From Clostridium thermobutyricum (GTDB lineage: Bacteria > Bacillota > Clostridia > Ch29), in NCBI GenBank assembly GCA_016841565.1, contig JAENYX010000006.1:1-52460 (forward strand): a stretch of DNA of 52,460 nt, in the 5' to 3' direction. Both the position numbers and the translations under genes were made by a program. Below the pieces are notes generated by a model, which was not told the origin of the DNA, made no database searches, and saw nothing but the letters and a program-made list of their open reading frames with translations. Every line of letters begins with the position of its first letter. The first letter of the stretch is position 1. Positions 1 through 9,400 of this stretch are shown piece by piece.

Positions 1-130
1 TATGATATCGGACAATTACCGGCCACCCACCGTCTGTTTCCAGACAAAACCATCACCGGTCAATCATCCTGCAAGCACCCCCGCCAATAGACCCGGCAGC
101 AGCCGCTCTCTGCAAAATCGTCGATGGTAT

Positions 131-158
131 TTGAATTTGGCATACGACATGATACAAT
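131..158 (+). promoter_or_regulatory. Candidate sigma-A promoter of the EamA transporter gene
   Basis: A -35-like TTGAAT (131-136) is followed after 16 bases by TACAAT (153-158), about 40 bases before the ATG at 200. The first 130 bases of the window show no gene or clear structure. Confidence 0.5.
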
Positions 159-199
159 AGGGTTAATTCACTAATACAGCAAAGCGAGGCGTATCGAAA

Positions 200-1078
200 A
201 TGCAGCATGCCACCAACATTTCGCAGGACAAATCCAGAACTACCGCCATAATATATCTTGTAATAACATCCATACTATGGAGTTTGGGTGGAGTCATGAT
301 TAAGTGGGTTGAATGGAACCCCTTTGCAATAGCCGGAATGAGAAGTGTTTTTGCTTCCCTTCTCCTATGGGCCGTTATCCGCAGACCTAAGTTTACCTGG
401 TCAAAGGAACAGATACTATGCGCAGCAGCCTATGCCGCAACCGTTATCATTTTTGTTGCAGCCAATAAAATGACTACGGCAGCCAACGCCATCCTCCTGC
501 AGTATACCGCTCCGATATATGTTGCACTGTTTGGATTTGTGGTGCTGAAAGAAAAAACTACCAGGATGGATTGGTTTACTATTTTTATCGTGCTTGCCGG
601 AATGGCATTATTTTTTGCAGACAACCTCGACACAAAAGGCTTTTGGGGTAACATACTGTCCGTAATCGGCGGCATAACCTATGCAACGGTGATACTGCTC
701 ATGCGAAAGCAGAAAGAAGGAGGTTCTATTGATGCCATACTGCTGGGGAACATACTAACGGCGTTAATCGGTATACCCTTTATGCTGCAGTCGGTCCCGT
801 CACTCCCAACCATGTTTACCCTATCACTGATGGGTATCATCCAACTGGGACTTCCCTATATCCTTTTTGCGCTGGCGTTAAAATCGGTAACAGCCCTGGA
901 TGCCGCCCTAATCCCTGTGATAGAACCTATTTTGAATCCGGTATGGGTGTTTTTTATGATAGGCGAAGTACCTGGAAACTGGGCACTGATAGGCGGTGTT
1001 ATAGTGCTGACGGCAATAACAGGCAGATGCGTATATGCTGCAACAACGACAAAACCCGTTGAAACCGAGCCCAACTAA
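200..1078 (+). CDS. EamA-family (DMT) membrane transporter
   Basis: The 292-residue protein has about ten hydrophobic segments arranged as two similar halves, the layout of the EamA/RhaT drug/metabolite transporter superfamily. Family-typical stretches include SILWSLGGVMIKW near residue 25, the LLQYTAPIYVALFGFVVLKE segment near residue 100 and the second-half PVIEPILNPVWVFFMIGE near residue 240. It would export or exchange a small metabolite across the cytoplasmic membrane; sequence alone does not give the substrate. The ATG at 200 is preceded by a GAGGCG ribosome site about eight bases upstream. It stands alone between its own promoter and the next gene, which has a separate promoter. Confidence 0.88.
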   Translation: MQHATNISQDKSRTTAIIYLVITSILWSLGGVMIKWVEWNPFAIAGMRSVFASLLLWAVIRRPKFTWSKEQILCAAAYAATVIIFVAANKMTTAANAILLQYTAPIYVALFGFVVLKEKTTRMDWFTIFIVLAGMALFFADNLDTKGFWGNILSVIGGITYATVILLMRKQKEGGSIDAILLGNILTALIGIPFMLQSVPSLPTMFTLSLMGIIQLGLPYILFALALKSVTALDAALIPVIEPILNPVWVFFMIGEVPGNWALIGGVIVLTAITGRCVYAATTTKPVETEPN

Positions 1079-1150
1079 TAACCTTTGTCAAAAAGACGGT
1101 ATATAAAATACATAATATATAAATATCCGGATATTTTCTGGTTGACTGCA

Positions 1151-1179
1151 TTTACCTTTGCATGTTTTTGTCATATAAT
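1151..1179 (+). promoter_or_regulatory. Candidate promoter of the GerMN protein gene
   Basis: TTTACC (1151-1156) and a perfect TATAAT (1174-1179) are separated by 17 bases. The predicted transcript starts near 1186, downstream of an in-frame ATG at 1162, which supports the internal start at 1234. Confidence 0.6.
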
Positions 1180-1233
1180 AAGGATAAAGTGGAACAATGC
1201 GGAAAAACGGAGAAGAAGATGGAGGAGATGCCT

Positions 1234-2550
1234 ATGTTGAAAAGTATTGTAATCCTGGCATTAATTCTGCTGGTAGGGTTTTGTAGTATTAGTCTGCCTA
1301 TTGAGCTTAACCACCTTTTGTACATACCCGTGGAACAGTCGATAAGCTATTCATTTCAGCCTGCCCACACTGAGATTACCAACCCGCAACTGATAAATTT
1401 CTCTATGACCACCACCGGCACTAATATAAGTATAAAGAATATACCGGGTAAGAACCTGAAAATAGAAGCCTATAAAGACGGAACCCCGGTAGAAAACCTC
1501 AGATATGTTGAGTATGACGCTGTTAGCTTAGATGAAAATATTCTGATAGCCAAGAATAACCCTGTTGTTATACAAGTGGATATATCACAGAAAACAACCG
1601 GCCTCCCCGATGGGGAATACCTGTACCGGTTTTTCAGCCAAAACGATAAGCTGAAAGAAATTACCCCATTAGAATTAAAAGTAAGCTACAAATCCAATCC
1701 GCAGTATGTTAAAAGCTTGAACTATCAGCCAAAGGACAATATGGGCTTAATCCTATATTTCCCGAGTACAAACTACAAGTACCTTATACCGGTAACAAGA
1801 TTTATACCGTATAATGCTGCCATACTGACCAAAACGGTTGAAAACCTTGGTAAGGGCGCAGATCCTGCCACCACCTTGCCCACAGAACCCGCTATACCTG
1901 AAGTCAATAAAGTATACTATAATGGCAGTACTGTATTTATTGAAGTGGATTCCAAATCAGGCAAGTTGGTTGATAATGGAAACCTGTTTATGGCTTTGGA
2001 TTCCATTGTGCATGCCATGACCCAGGTTCCGGGAATGAGAAGAGTCCAGTTCCTGCTTGACGGAAAAAGGGTGGACGAGATTGCTCCGGGTATTTCAACA
2101 AGGAATCCCTGGTCGGCTGATACCAGTCCCGCCGCCTATCTATCCTACAATACGTTTGACAGATATCTTTTATTTCCCTATAGGCCTGATACATCAGGAG
2201 CCGCAACCATAAGGGATCAGTGCTATATACTGTTTGAAACCCTGAAAAAAGGTCTCCCGGAAGATCCGCTGGTACAGGCAGTCATACCCGATAACGTTGA
2301 ATTGCTAAACGTATACTATCTCAACCGCACATTAAAGCTGGACTTTAACCCTGCACTGTTAGAAGCCTATAAGGATGACAGGCATAAGCAATACATGATG
2401 ATGGACGCCATATTATACACTTTCAGTTCAATTGCAAATATTAAAGACATCCAGTTGCTGGTGAACGGAAGTGACCAGTATTCCTTTGCCGACTACAAGT
2501 TTTCAAAACCGCTTACCCGTCCTTTATACCTAAACCCGGAAAAAAATTAG
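1234..2550 (+). CDS. Membrane-anchored protein with two GerMN (sporulation/germination) domains
   Basis: This protein of 438 residues begins with a single hydrophobic segment (LKSIVILALILLVGFCSI) and is otherwise predicted to lie outside the membrane. Two GerMN-type repeats follow a beta-rich N-terminal region. The first spans roughly residues 170-295 (LILYFPSTNYKYLIPVTR, then VHAMTQVPGMRRVQFLLDGK). The second spans 305-430 (YLLFPYRPD, then SSIANIKDIQLLVNG). GerMN domains occur in GerM of Bacillus, which acts in spore envelope assembly and germination, and in other cell-surface proteins. The start at 1234 was chosen because GGAGGAG lies eight bases upstream and the promoter at 1151-1179 excludes the longer reading. 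A role at the spore or cell surface is inferred. Confidence 0.72.
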   Translation: MLKSIVILALILLVGFCSISLPIELNHLLYIPVEQSISYSFQPAHTEITNPQLINFSMTTTGTNISIKNIPGKNLKIEAYKDGTPVENLRYVEYDAVSLDENILIAKNNPVVIQVDISQKTTGLPDGEYLYRFFSQNDKLKEITPLELKVSYKSNPQYVKSLNYQPKDNMGLILYFPSTNYKYLIPVTRFIPYNAAILTKTVENLGKGADPATTLPTEPAIPEVNKVYYNGSTVFIEVDSKSGKLVDNGNLFMALDSIVHAMTQVPGMRRVQFLLDGKRVDEIAPGISTRNPWSADTSPAAYLSYNTFDRYLLFPYRPDTSGAATIRDQCYILFETLKKGLPEDPLVQAVIPDNVELLNVYYLNRTLKLDFNPALLEAYKDDRHKQYMMMDAILYTFSSIANIKDIQLLVNGSDQYSFADYKFSKPLTRPLYLNPEKN

Positions 2551-2570
2551 CAGACACGCAAGTGTCTGCT
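2549..2570. terminator. Two-way intrinsic terminator
   Basis: AGCAGACAC and GTGTCTGCT form a perfect 9-bp stem around a GCAA tetraloop. An A-run lies to its left (2541-2547) and TTCTT to its right, so it can end both the GerMN gene (+) and fxsA (-), whose stop codons flank it. Confidence 0.88.
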
Positions 2571-2573
2571 TTC

Positions 2574-2969
2574 TTATCTATTCCACCTGAATATTACCTG
2601 TCCGCTGTCAATCATGCTTCGCAAGCGGTTTTTGAGCCATTCTCTTATAATAACACGGGTAATTGGTATTACCAGCATAAACCCGAGGGTATCGGTGATA
2701 AGGCCGGGTGTCAGCAGCATTGCGCCCCCCACAAAAATACACAATCCATCTATCAGGTGGTTACCGGGCAGCCTTCCTTCCTGCATGTCGAACTGCATCT
2801 GTCTTAATACCTCCATACCCTGGCTTTTAGCCAAATAAGCCCCTGCAATACCAGTAAGCAGAACAATCATTATGGTATAACCGGTCCCAATATACTGTCC
2901 CAGCTTTATTAAAAAGGCCAGCTCAATCAGTGGGACAACTGTGAAAAGCAGCATCAACCGAAACAGCAC
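2574..2969 (-). CDS. fxsA: FxsA family membrane protein
   Basis: The 131-residue protein has four hydrophobic segments and the FxsA hallmarks: PLIELAFLIKLGQYIG near the N terminus, TGIAGAYLAKSQG in the middle and LLTPGLITDTLGF before the last helix. FxsA (YtzA in Bacillus) is a small inner-membrane protein; in Escherichia coli extra copies relieve phage T7 exclusion by the F plasmid, but the normal role is unclear. The start is GTG with GGAGG seven bases upstream. It is the last gene of the leftward pfkA-pyk-thioesterase group, 15 bases after the thioesterase gene, and ends at the shared terminator. Confidence 0.9.
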   Translation of the reverse strand: MLFRLMLLFTVVPLIELAFLIKLGQYIGTGYTIMIVLLTGIAGAYLAKSQGMEVLRQMQFDMQEGRLPGNHLIDGLCIFVGGAMLLTPGLITDTLGFMLVIPITRVIIREWLKNRLRSMIDSGQVIFRWNR

Positions 2970-2984
2970 CCTTAGTCCTCCATT

Positions 2985-3401
2985 CTACAGGCAGTTCATC
3001 AGCCTATCAAAATATTCACTACACCTTTTTTTCAGGTTAACCGGCCTGAGAGTCTTTGCATCTGCGAAGGCGTGGGTTGTACTTCCCTTGGCCAGCAGCT
3101 TATTATCCTGCTCTCTAATCACCTCATAGGCAAATATTATTCTTGCCCCCGTCATTTCCCGGATACCTGTCCTTATTACAACTAAGTCGTCGTACTTTGC
3201 AGATGTTTTGTAACTGCATCGGCTTTCAATTACCGGCAGCATAATACCCTTAGCCTCAAGGTCCTTATAGCTTAACCCAAGGGATCTGATAAATTCGTTT
3301 CTTCCCACCTCAAACCATGTATAGTAATTGCCGTAATAAACTATCCCCATTTGGTCTGTATCCTTGTATATCGCCCTTATCCTGGCATCCCATATATACA
3401 T
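2985..3401 (-). CDS. Acyl-CoA thioesterase, YbgC/FadM hotdog family
   Basis: This 138-residue protein fits the single hotdog fold of the 4-hydroxybenzoyl-CoA thioesterase group. The diagnostic N-terminal motif is present: YKDTDQMGIVYYGNYYTWFE, with the catalytic-type Asp at residue 15 and the following GNY block. Members hydrolyse short- or medium-chain acyl-CoA esters in the cytoplasm; the chain preference here is unknown. The ATG follows the pyk stop by 16 bases, with a GA-rich ribosome site, so it is probably translated from the pyk transcript. The same arrangement next to fxsA suggests a stable gene neighbourhood rather than a metabolic link. Confidence 0.88.
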   Translation of the reverse strand: MYIWDARIRAIYKDTDQMGIVYYGNYYTWFEVGRNEFIRSLGLSYKDLEAKGIMLPVIESRCSYKTSAKYDDLVVIRTGIREMTGARIIFAYEVIREQDNKLLAKGSTTHAFADAKTLRPVNLKKRCSEYFDRLMNCL

Positions 3402-3417
3402 ATTCCTCTCACCCCCG

Positions 3418-5172
3418 TTACATTACCGTTGCTATTCCTCTGTATATGAGCCCGGTAGTCCCATCCACCGTTACAATTTCGCCGTCACCCAGCAATTCAA
3501 AGGCTCTGGCAGCCCCTACGATGGTGGGTTTTCCCAGATTGAGGCCTACTATGGCTGCATGGGAAGTAAGCCCTCCCTCCTCGGCTATTATCGCCGAAGC
3601 CATTTCCATATAAGGCACCATTTCCTTTTCCCCCGATTTTATTACCAGTACATTGCCGGGCTGGAACTTCTCTCTATCAGCCGCCGGGTCGGTAATAAAC
3701 ACAACCTTGCCGTAAGCAGATATGTTCCCAACTCCTTTTCCCTTAGTCAACACTTTAGCCACTGTATGCACCCGTATCAAATTGGTGGTTCCGGTAACTG
3801 CAGTTGGAACCCCTGCTGTTACCACAACAAGGTCACCTTCTTTAATATATCCCATGGCTATCGCAGCTTTAACGCTTGTTTCCAGTGTATCGTCGGTATT
3901 GTCCGACTGCCTGCCCAGTACAGGATATACTCCCCAGGAAAGGTTCAGCTGTCTTACAACCTTCTGGTTAGGCGTACTGCCTATTACCTGGGAGCGGGGT
4001 CTGTACTTTGCTACCATTCTTGCGGTATAACCCATCTGGGTGGCGGTTATTATTGCTGCCGCATTAAGATCATGGGCTATGGCACAGGTTGCATAGCTCA
4101 CTGCGTTTGTTACGGTTGTATTCTTGGCCTCAACAGCATTTCCCATCCACATTTCGTAATCATAGGATTCTTCGACCCTGGCAGCTATTTTGGCCATAGT
4201 TTCGATAGCTTCCACAGGGTATTTACCTGCGGCAGTCTCTCCCGACAGCATTATGGCATCGGTTCCGTCCAGTACGGCGTTAGCCACATCGGCTACCTCA
4301 GCCCTGGTAGGTCTGGGATTCCTCATCATGGAATCCAGCATCTGTGTGGCCGTTATTACCGGTTTGCCGGCAAGGTTGCATTTTCTTATCATTTCCTTCT
4401 GCAAAATGGGTACTCCCTCGGTAGGAATCTCCACTCCAAGGTCTCCCCTTGCCACCATTATCCCATCGGCCACTTCCAGTATACCGTCCAGATTGTCTAC
4501 TCCCTGCTGGTTCTCTATTTTGGCAATAATCTTTATTTGTCCGCCATCGTTTTCTTCGAGTATTTTACGTATTTCCAGAATATCCTCCGGCTTTCTTGAA
4601 AAGGAGGCTGCTATAAAGTCAATGTCATTCTTTATTCCAAACAGTATATCTTCTCTGTCTTTTTGGCTTACGGCCGGCAGTCCCACCAATGCACCGGGAA
4701 GGTTAACCCCCTTGTTATTGCTTACCTCTCCTCCGTTCTCCACCCGGCACACAACATCCTGGCCGTCTATTTCCTCCACCCTCAGTTCAATCAGCCCGTC
4801 GTCAAGGAGTATGCTGTACCCTATGTCTACATCTCTGGGAAGGTCTTTATATGTTGTGCTTACCATGCTGTCGTTACCCTCAATTTCCCTTGAGGTCAGT
4901 ACGAAAATACTCCCCTGCTTAAGGACTGCCTTGCCCCCTTCAAAGGTCCTGACCCGTATCTCGGGCCCCTTTGTATCCAACAGCAAAGCCACCGGCTTTC
5001 CAAACTCATCCCTCAGCTGTTTCACTTTATCAATCATATCCTGGTGATTGGAATGGGTACCATGGGAGAAGTTCAGTCTTGCCACATCCATTCCGGCCTC
5101 TATCATTTTTTTCAGTACTCCTTTGTCCATGGTGGCCGGTCCGAGGGTACACACAATCTTTGTCTTTCGCAT
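3418..5172 (-). CDS. pyk: Pyruvate kinase with C-terminal PEP-utiliser domain
   Basis: This cytoplasmic glycolytic enzyme converts phosphoenolpyruvate and ADP to pyruvate and ATP. At 584 residues it carries the usual barrel and lid domains (TKIVCTLGPAT at the N terminus; the signature ending in MVARGDLGVEIP; ITATQMLDSM and MLSGETAAGKYP) and an allosteric C domain to about residue 475. An extra PEP-utiliser mobile domain follows, recognised by GGLTSHAAIVGLNLGKPTIVG, whose TSHA holds the histidine conserved in PpdK/PtsI proteins. This long form is standard in Bacillus and Clostridia. The ATG has AGGAGG eight bases or so upstream. It begins 11 bases after pfkA, giving the classical pfkA-pyk operon. 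Confidence 0.97.
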   Translation of the reverse strand: MRKTKIVCTLGPATMDKGVLKKMIEAGMDVARLNFSHGTHSNHQDMIDKVKQLRDEFGKPVALLLDTKGPEIRVRTFEGGKAVLKQGSIFVLTSREIEGNDSMVSTTYKDLPRDVDIGYSILLDDGLIELRVEEIDGQDVVCRVENGGEVSNNKGVNLPGALVGLPAVSQKDREDILFGIKNDIDFIAASFSRKPEDILEIRKILEENDGGQIKIIAKIENQQGVDNLDGILEVADGIMVARGDLGVEIPTEGVPILQKEMIRKCNLAGKPVITATQMLDSMMRNPRPTRAEVADVANAVLDGTDAIMLSGETAAGKYPVEAIETMAKIAARVEESYDYEMWMGNAVEAKNTTVTNAVSYATCAIAHDLNAAAIITATQMGYTARMVAKYRPRSQVIGSTPNQKVVRQLNLSWGVYPVLGRQSDNTDDTLETSVKAAIAMGYIKEGDLVVVTAGVPTAVTGTTNLIRVHTVAKVLTKGKGVGNISAYGKVVFITDPAADREKFQPGNVLVIKSGEKEMVPYMEMASAIIAEEGGLTSHAAIVGLNLGKPTIVGAARAFELLGDGEIVTVDGTTGLIYRGIATVM

Positions 5173-5183
5173 TAACCTTCCTC

Positions 5184-6149
5184 CTAGATTGATAATATTC
5201 TGGCAAGTGAATAAATTTCACTGGAAAACTCTTTTTTTGATGCCAGTACCTTATCAAAATCGAAATCCTTAATTTCATTTTGATACTGTCCCACCATCTT
5301 TGAGGTCTGCCCTTCCATCAGCAATTCCACTGCTTTAGCTCCCAGTCTGCTGGCCAGTATTCTATCGAAAGCAGTTGGACTTCCTCCTCTTTGTACATGG
5401 CCTAATATTGTAACTCTGGTCTCCACACTAATCTTCTCTTCGATGGCTTTTGCCATTTCAAAGGCTCCGCCTACTCCCTCGGCCAGTATAATTATACTGT
5501 GGAGCTTACCCCTGTTTCTTCCGTGCATAATCCTTTTGCACACATCTTCCACGCTGGCATCAACCTCGGGAATAATAATGCTCTCTGCTCCTCCCGCCAG
5601 TCCGGCATACAGGCTAATGTCCCCCGAATTTCTGCCCATTACCTCTATAATATTAGCCCTGTTATGGGAAGAAGTTGTATCTCTTATACGGCCAATAGCT
5701 TCGACCACGGTATTTACCGCCGTATCAAAACCTATTGTATAATCGCAGAATGGTATATCGTTATCTATGGTACCCGGTATTCCTATTACATGGGCACCCA
5801 TACCTGAAAGATCCCTGGCTCCCCGGAAGGAACCGTCGCCGCCAATTACCACAAGCCCCTGAATACCGAATATTTTCATCATGCTCAGAGCTTTCTCCCT
5901 GCCCTCCCGGGTGGTGAACTCCTTACTTCTGGCAGTTTGTAATATAGTCCCTCCCCTGTGGATTATATCTGCCACAGAAGAAAGGGACATTTCAAAGATT
6001 TCGCCGTTAATTAGTCCTTCATATCCTTTCTTTACTCCCATGATTTTCAAACCATAAAAGATTCCGGTTCTTGCCACTGCCCTAATTGCAGCATTCATAC
6101 CAGGTGCGTCGCCGCCGCTTGTAAGTACTGCAATATTCATTTTCTTCAT
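5184..6149 (-). CDS. pfkA: ATP-dependent 6-phosphofructokinase
   Basis: PfkA phosphorylates fructose 6-phosphate to fructose 1,6-bisphosphate with ATP, the committed step of glycolysis. The 321-residue protein has the bacterial PfkA length. It shows the ATP-binding start [14 protein letters not shown], the GGDGSFRGA loop, the catalytic PGTIDNDI motif with its Asp, the substrate motif MGRNSGDIS and [17 protein letters not shown] at 6149 is preferred over a TTG nine bases earlier because AGGAG lies nine bases before the ATG but touches the TTG. It is followed by pyk after 11 bases. Confidence 0.97.
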   Translation of the reverse strand: MKKMNIAVLTSGGDAPGMNAAIRAVARTGIFYGLKIMGVKKGYEGLINGEIFEMSLSSVADIIHRGGTILQTARSKEFTTREGREKALSMMKIFGIQGLVVIGGDGSFRGARDLSGMGAHVIGIPGTIDNDIPFCDYTIGFDTAVNTVVEAIGRIRDTTSSHNRANIIEVMGRNSGDISLYAGLAGGAESIIIPEVDASVEDVCKRIMHGRNRGKLHSIIILAEGVGGAFEMAKAIEEKISVETRVTILGHVQRGGSPTAFDRILASRLGAKAVELLMEGQTSKMVGQYQNEIKDFDFDKVLASKKEFSSEIYSLARILSI

Positions 6150-6185
6150 ATTCAACAACTCCTAACCTCTCTAGCATACTTCCCC

Positions 6186-6380
6186 TTACAACCCCGCCTG
6201 ATATAAACAGTTCTTGACTTCTTCCAACTCACTTTCAGGGACCAGTATTTCATAATATCCATCCTGGTACGAACACTTCTGGACGGGCCTTATCTTGACC
6301 AGTATACATTCATTTTCCAAAAAATTCTTTATATTCTCTGCTGTTTCCTGGCTTGGAGCCATATAAACAACCGTCCACAT
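6186..6380 (-). CDS. Small conserved protein between dnaE and pfkA
   Basis: This 64-residue cytoplasmic protein begins MWTVVYMAPSQETAENIK and ends with ILVPESELEEVKNCLYQAGL. The pattern of an early strand, a helix and a late VPE-S-E-x-E helix looks like the small DUF2007-type signal-transducing fold. Homologues at the same place in Clostridia are, as I recall, often labelled glutamate decarboxylase; at this length it cannot be a PLP-dependent decarboxylase. The ATG at 6380 has a GGGGG ribosome site seven bases upstream, whereas the longer frame from 6422 has none. It probably shares transcription with dnaE and pfkA. Function unknown. Confidence 0.75.
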   Translation of the reverse strand: MWTVVYMAPSQETAENIKNFLENECILVKIRPVQKCSYQDGYYEILVPESELEEVKNCLYQAGL

Positions 6381-6465
6381 GGTCACGCCCCCTATAATAG
6401 AGTTCCATATTATTGCTTGCATACATATTATATCATATATGCCATTTTAATCGAGTAAACCATGA

Positions 6466-9400
6466 CTAACATACCTTAATATATGCATTGCCCAGTATGC
6501 GTTCCAGTCTGTCCAGCAGTTTATCGTCCACACTGACCCAGAGGTCTCTTCCTGCCATCATGGGTTTCCTTCCCTCTTCCTCAAAACAGAGGAAGACAGG
6601 AACACTTCCTCTTTGGCTTTCCCTTAATACTTCTTTTATCTCCTCAAGATTTTGGGAGGAGAAACTTTTTGGAATCTTTAAGTACAACCTGCCTCCTGAG
6701 CCATACGATTCTTTATCTTCTTCCTTTATAGGCATAGGTTTTATTCTATCGCATATTATTTTGGGTTCCTCATCTTCCCTGAAGTTCAGTCGTCCCTCCA
6801 CTACTATTATACTATCTTCTCTAAGCAGCTCAATACAGGATTTGTAGACCTTGGGAAATACTATCAATTCAACGGTGCCATAGAGATCCTCAAGAAGCAC
6901 AAAGGCCATTAAGTCATTATTTCTTGTGGTCTTATTCTTCTTATCTATTACCATTCCCGCAATTTTTACAGTGCTTCCATCCATCAAACCATGGTTTTTT
7001 CCACCTGCCCGGTCTTGGTCTTCGGATATCATGGCAAGCTGGTAAGTGGTCACCGTGGAATTGGCCTCCAGACGCTTTTTATGTTCATCCAGCGGGTGCC
7101 CACTTATATACAGTCCCAGCATCTCCTTTTCAAAGCCAAGCAGAGTCTTTTTGTTGAACTCCTGGATATCGGGCAAACAATCCTCCGGTGCCATATTCTC
7201 CTGGCTGCCATCCATTGCCTCAAACAAAGAAATCTGGCCTTTAATGTTGCTTTTCTTTATCTGCTGTATGCTGTCTGCTATCCTGTCGTATACTGCCATA
7301 TACTGGGAACGATATCCCTTGAGTGAATCAAATGCACCGGCTTTAATCAGACTTTCCAGAGCCCTTTTATTAAGCAGTGTCATGTCCACCCTGCTGCAGA
7401 AATCCGAAAGGCTGGTAAAGCTGCCTTCCCTATTCCGGATTTCTGTTATGGATCTGACAGCATTCAAACCAACGTTCTTAACTGCTGCCAGTCCAAACCT
7501 GATTCTGTTTCCCACTACCGTAAACCCCAACTGACTCTCGTTTATATCCGGCGGCAACACCTCTATCTCCATCTTGCTGCAGCATTGAATGTATTGGGAT
7601 ACCTTCTTGCTGTTGCCCATTATGCTTGTTAGGAGAGCGGCCATAAACTCAACAGGATAATAGCATTTAAACCAGGCCGTCTGGTAGGCCAGCGCCGCAT
7701 AGGCCGCCGCATGGGATTTATTGAAAGCATATTTTGCAAAATCTATCATGTCATTAAATATTTCATCAGCCGTCTGCCGGTCAATCCCCCGGCGCAGAGC
7801 GCCTTCCACAATAACCTTGTCTCCTTCGGATATTCCATATATAAAATTCTTTCGCTCCTGCTCCATAACGTCCATCTTTTTCTTACTCATTGCTCGCCTT
7901 ACCAAATCCGACCGGCCGAAGGAGTAACCTCCCAATTCTCTTACTATCTGCATAACCTGCTCCTGATATACTATGCATCCATAAGTTACATCCAGTATCT
8001 TCTCAAGGGTGGGATGTTTGTACCCAACCTCATCGGGATGGTTCTTGTTATAAATATATAGAGGTATCTGATCCATGGGCCCCGGGCGGAAAAGTGCTAC
8101 TCCGGCAATAATATCTTCAAAGCTGTCGGGCTTTAAGTCTTTCATAAAGCTTTTCATCCCCATGCTTTCAAGCTGGAATACACCATCACTGTCACCACTG
8201 CCTATAAGCTCAAATACCCGGCTGTCATCATAGGATAGGTTTTCAACATCCGGCCTTTGGCCGCGGGTATTTTCTATTATGTCCAGGGTATCCCTGATTA
8301 CTGTGAGGGTTCTAAGACCCAAAAAATCCATCTTCAGAAGTCCCAGCTCTTCCAGGTTTCCCATGGGGTATTGTGTGGTTATTCCGCTGTCCTGCCTGTA
8401 AAGCGGGACGTACTCACCTATTGGTTCCTTTGAAATAACAACTCCGGCTGCATGGGTGGAAGCATGCCGGGGCAATCCCTCAACCGCTCTTGCCATATCT
8501 ATCAGGTATTTCACTCTATCATCCTGCCTGTACATATCGTTAAGACCGGTGTTTACCTCCAGGGCTCTGTCTATTGTTATTCCCAATTCCATGGGTATCT
8601 GCTTGGCAATGGCATCCACTTCCCCGTAGGGCATGTTAATGGCCCTGCCGACATCCCGTATTGCTCCCCTGGCCGCCATGGTACCAAAGGTTATTATCTG
8701 GGCCACCCTGTCGGCGCCATATTTCTGCACCACATAGTCAATTACTTCTTCCCTTCTCTCAAAACAAAAATCTATATCGATATCCGGCATTGTTATTCTG
8801 TCAGGGTTTAAGAACCTCTCAAATATTAGGTTATGCCTGAGGGGATCAATATCGGTAATACGGAGGCAGTAAGACACCAGGCTTCCTGCCGCCGAACCCC
8901 TTCCCGGTCCAACCATTATTTTTTTCTCCCTGGCATATTTTATAAAATCCCAGACAATCAAAAAGTAATGGGAGTATCCCATAGCTTTTATTATATCCAA
9001 TTCGTATTCCAATCTCTCTTTCATTTGTGTATCCCTGTGAGGGTACCTCTCCTCAAAACCCTTGTAAGCCAGCTCCTTAAGATAGCTGTCGGCCGTGCAG
9101 CCCTGGGGCAGTCCAAAATACGGCAGGTGAATTGTCCCAAAATCCAACTCAACATTACACTGCCCGGCTATGTTGACAGTATTGTCTATGGCCTCGGGAG
9201 CTTCCGGAAACAACTCCCTCATCTCGTGCTGGGATTTTAAATAGAACTCGTGGTTGGGAAACTTTAGCCGGTCCTCCTGGTCGGTGGTCTTGCCGGTCTG
9301 AATACATAGAAGTATATCGTGGAATTCCCAGTCTTCTTTATTGGTATAGTGAATATCGTTGGTAGCCGCCAATGGAATACCTGTTTCCCTGCTCAGCCTG

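Noticed and set aside
3364..4599. Rightward 411-codon open frame antisense to pyk
   Set aside because: It lies wholly opposite pyruvate kinase, has no ribosome site and a low-complexity, His/Tyr/Cys-rich translation typical of a shadow frame.
6381..6422. Extended start of the small protein before pfkA
   Set aside because: The earlier ATG lacks a ribosome site, while 6380 has GGGGG at proper spacing.
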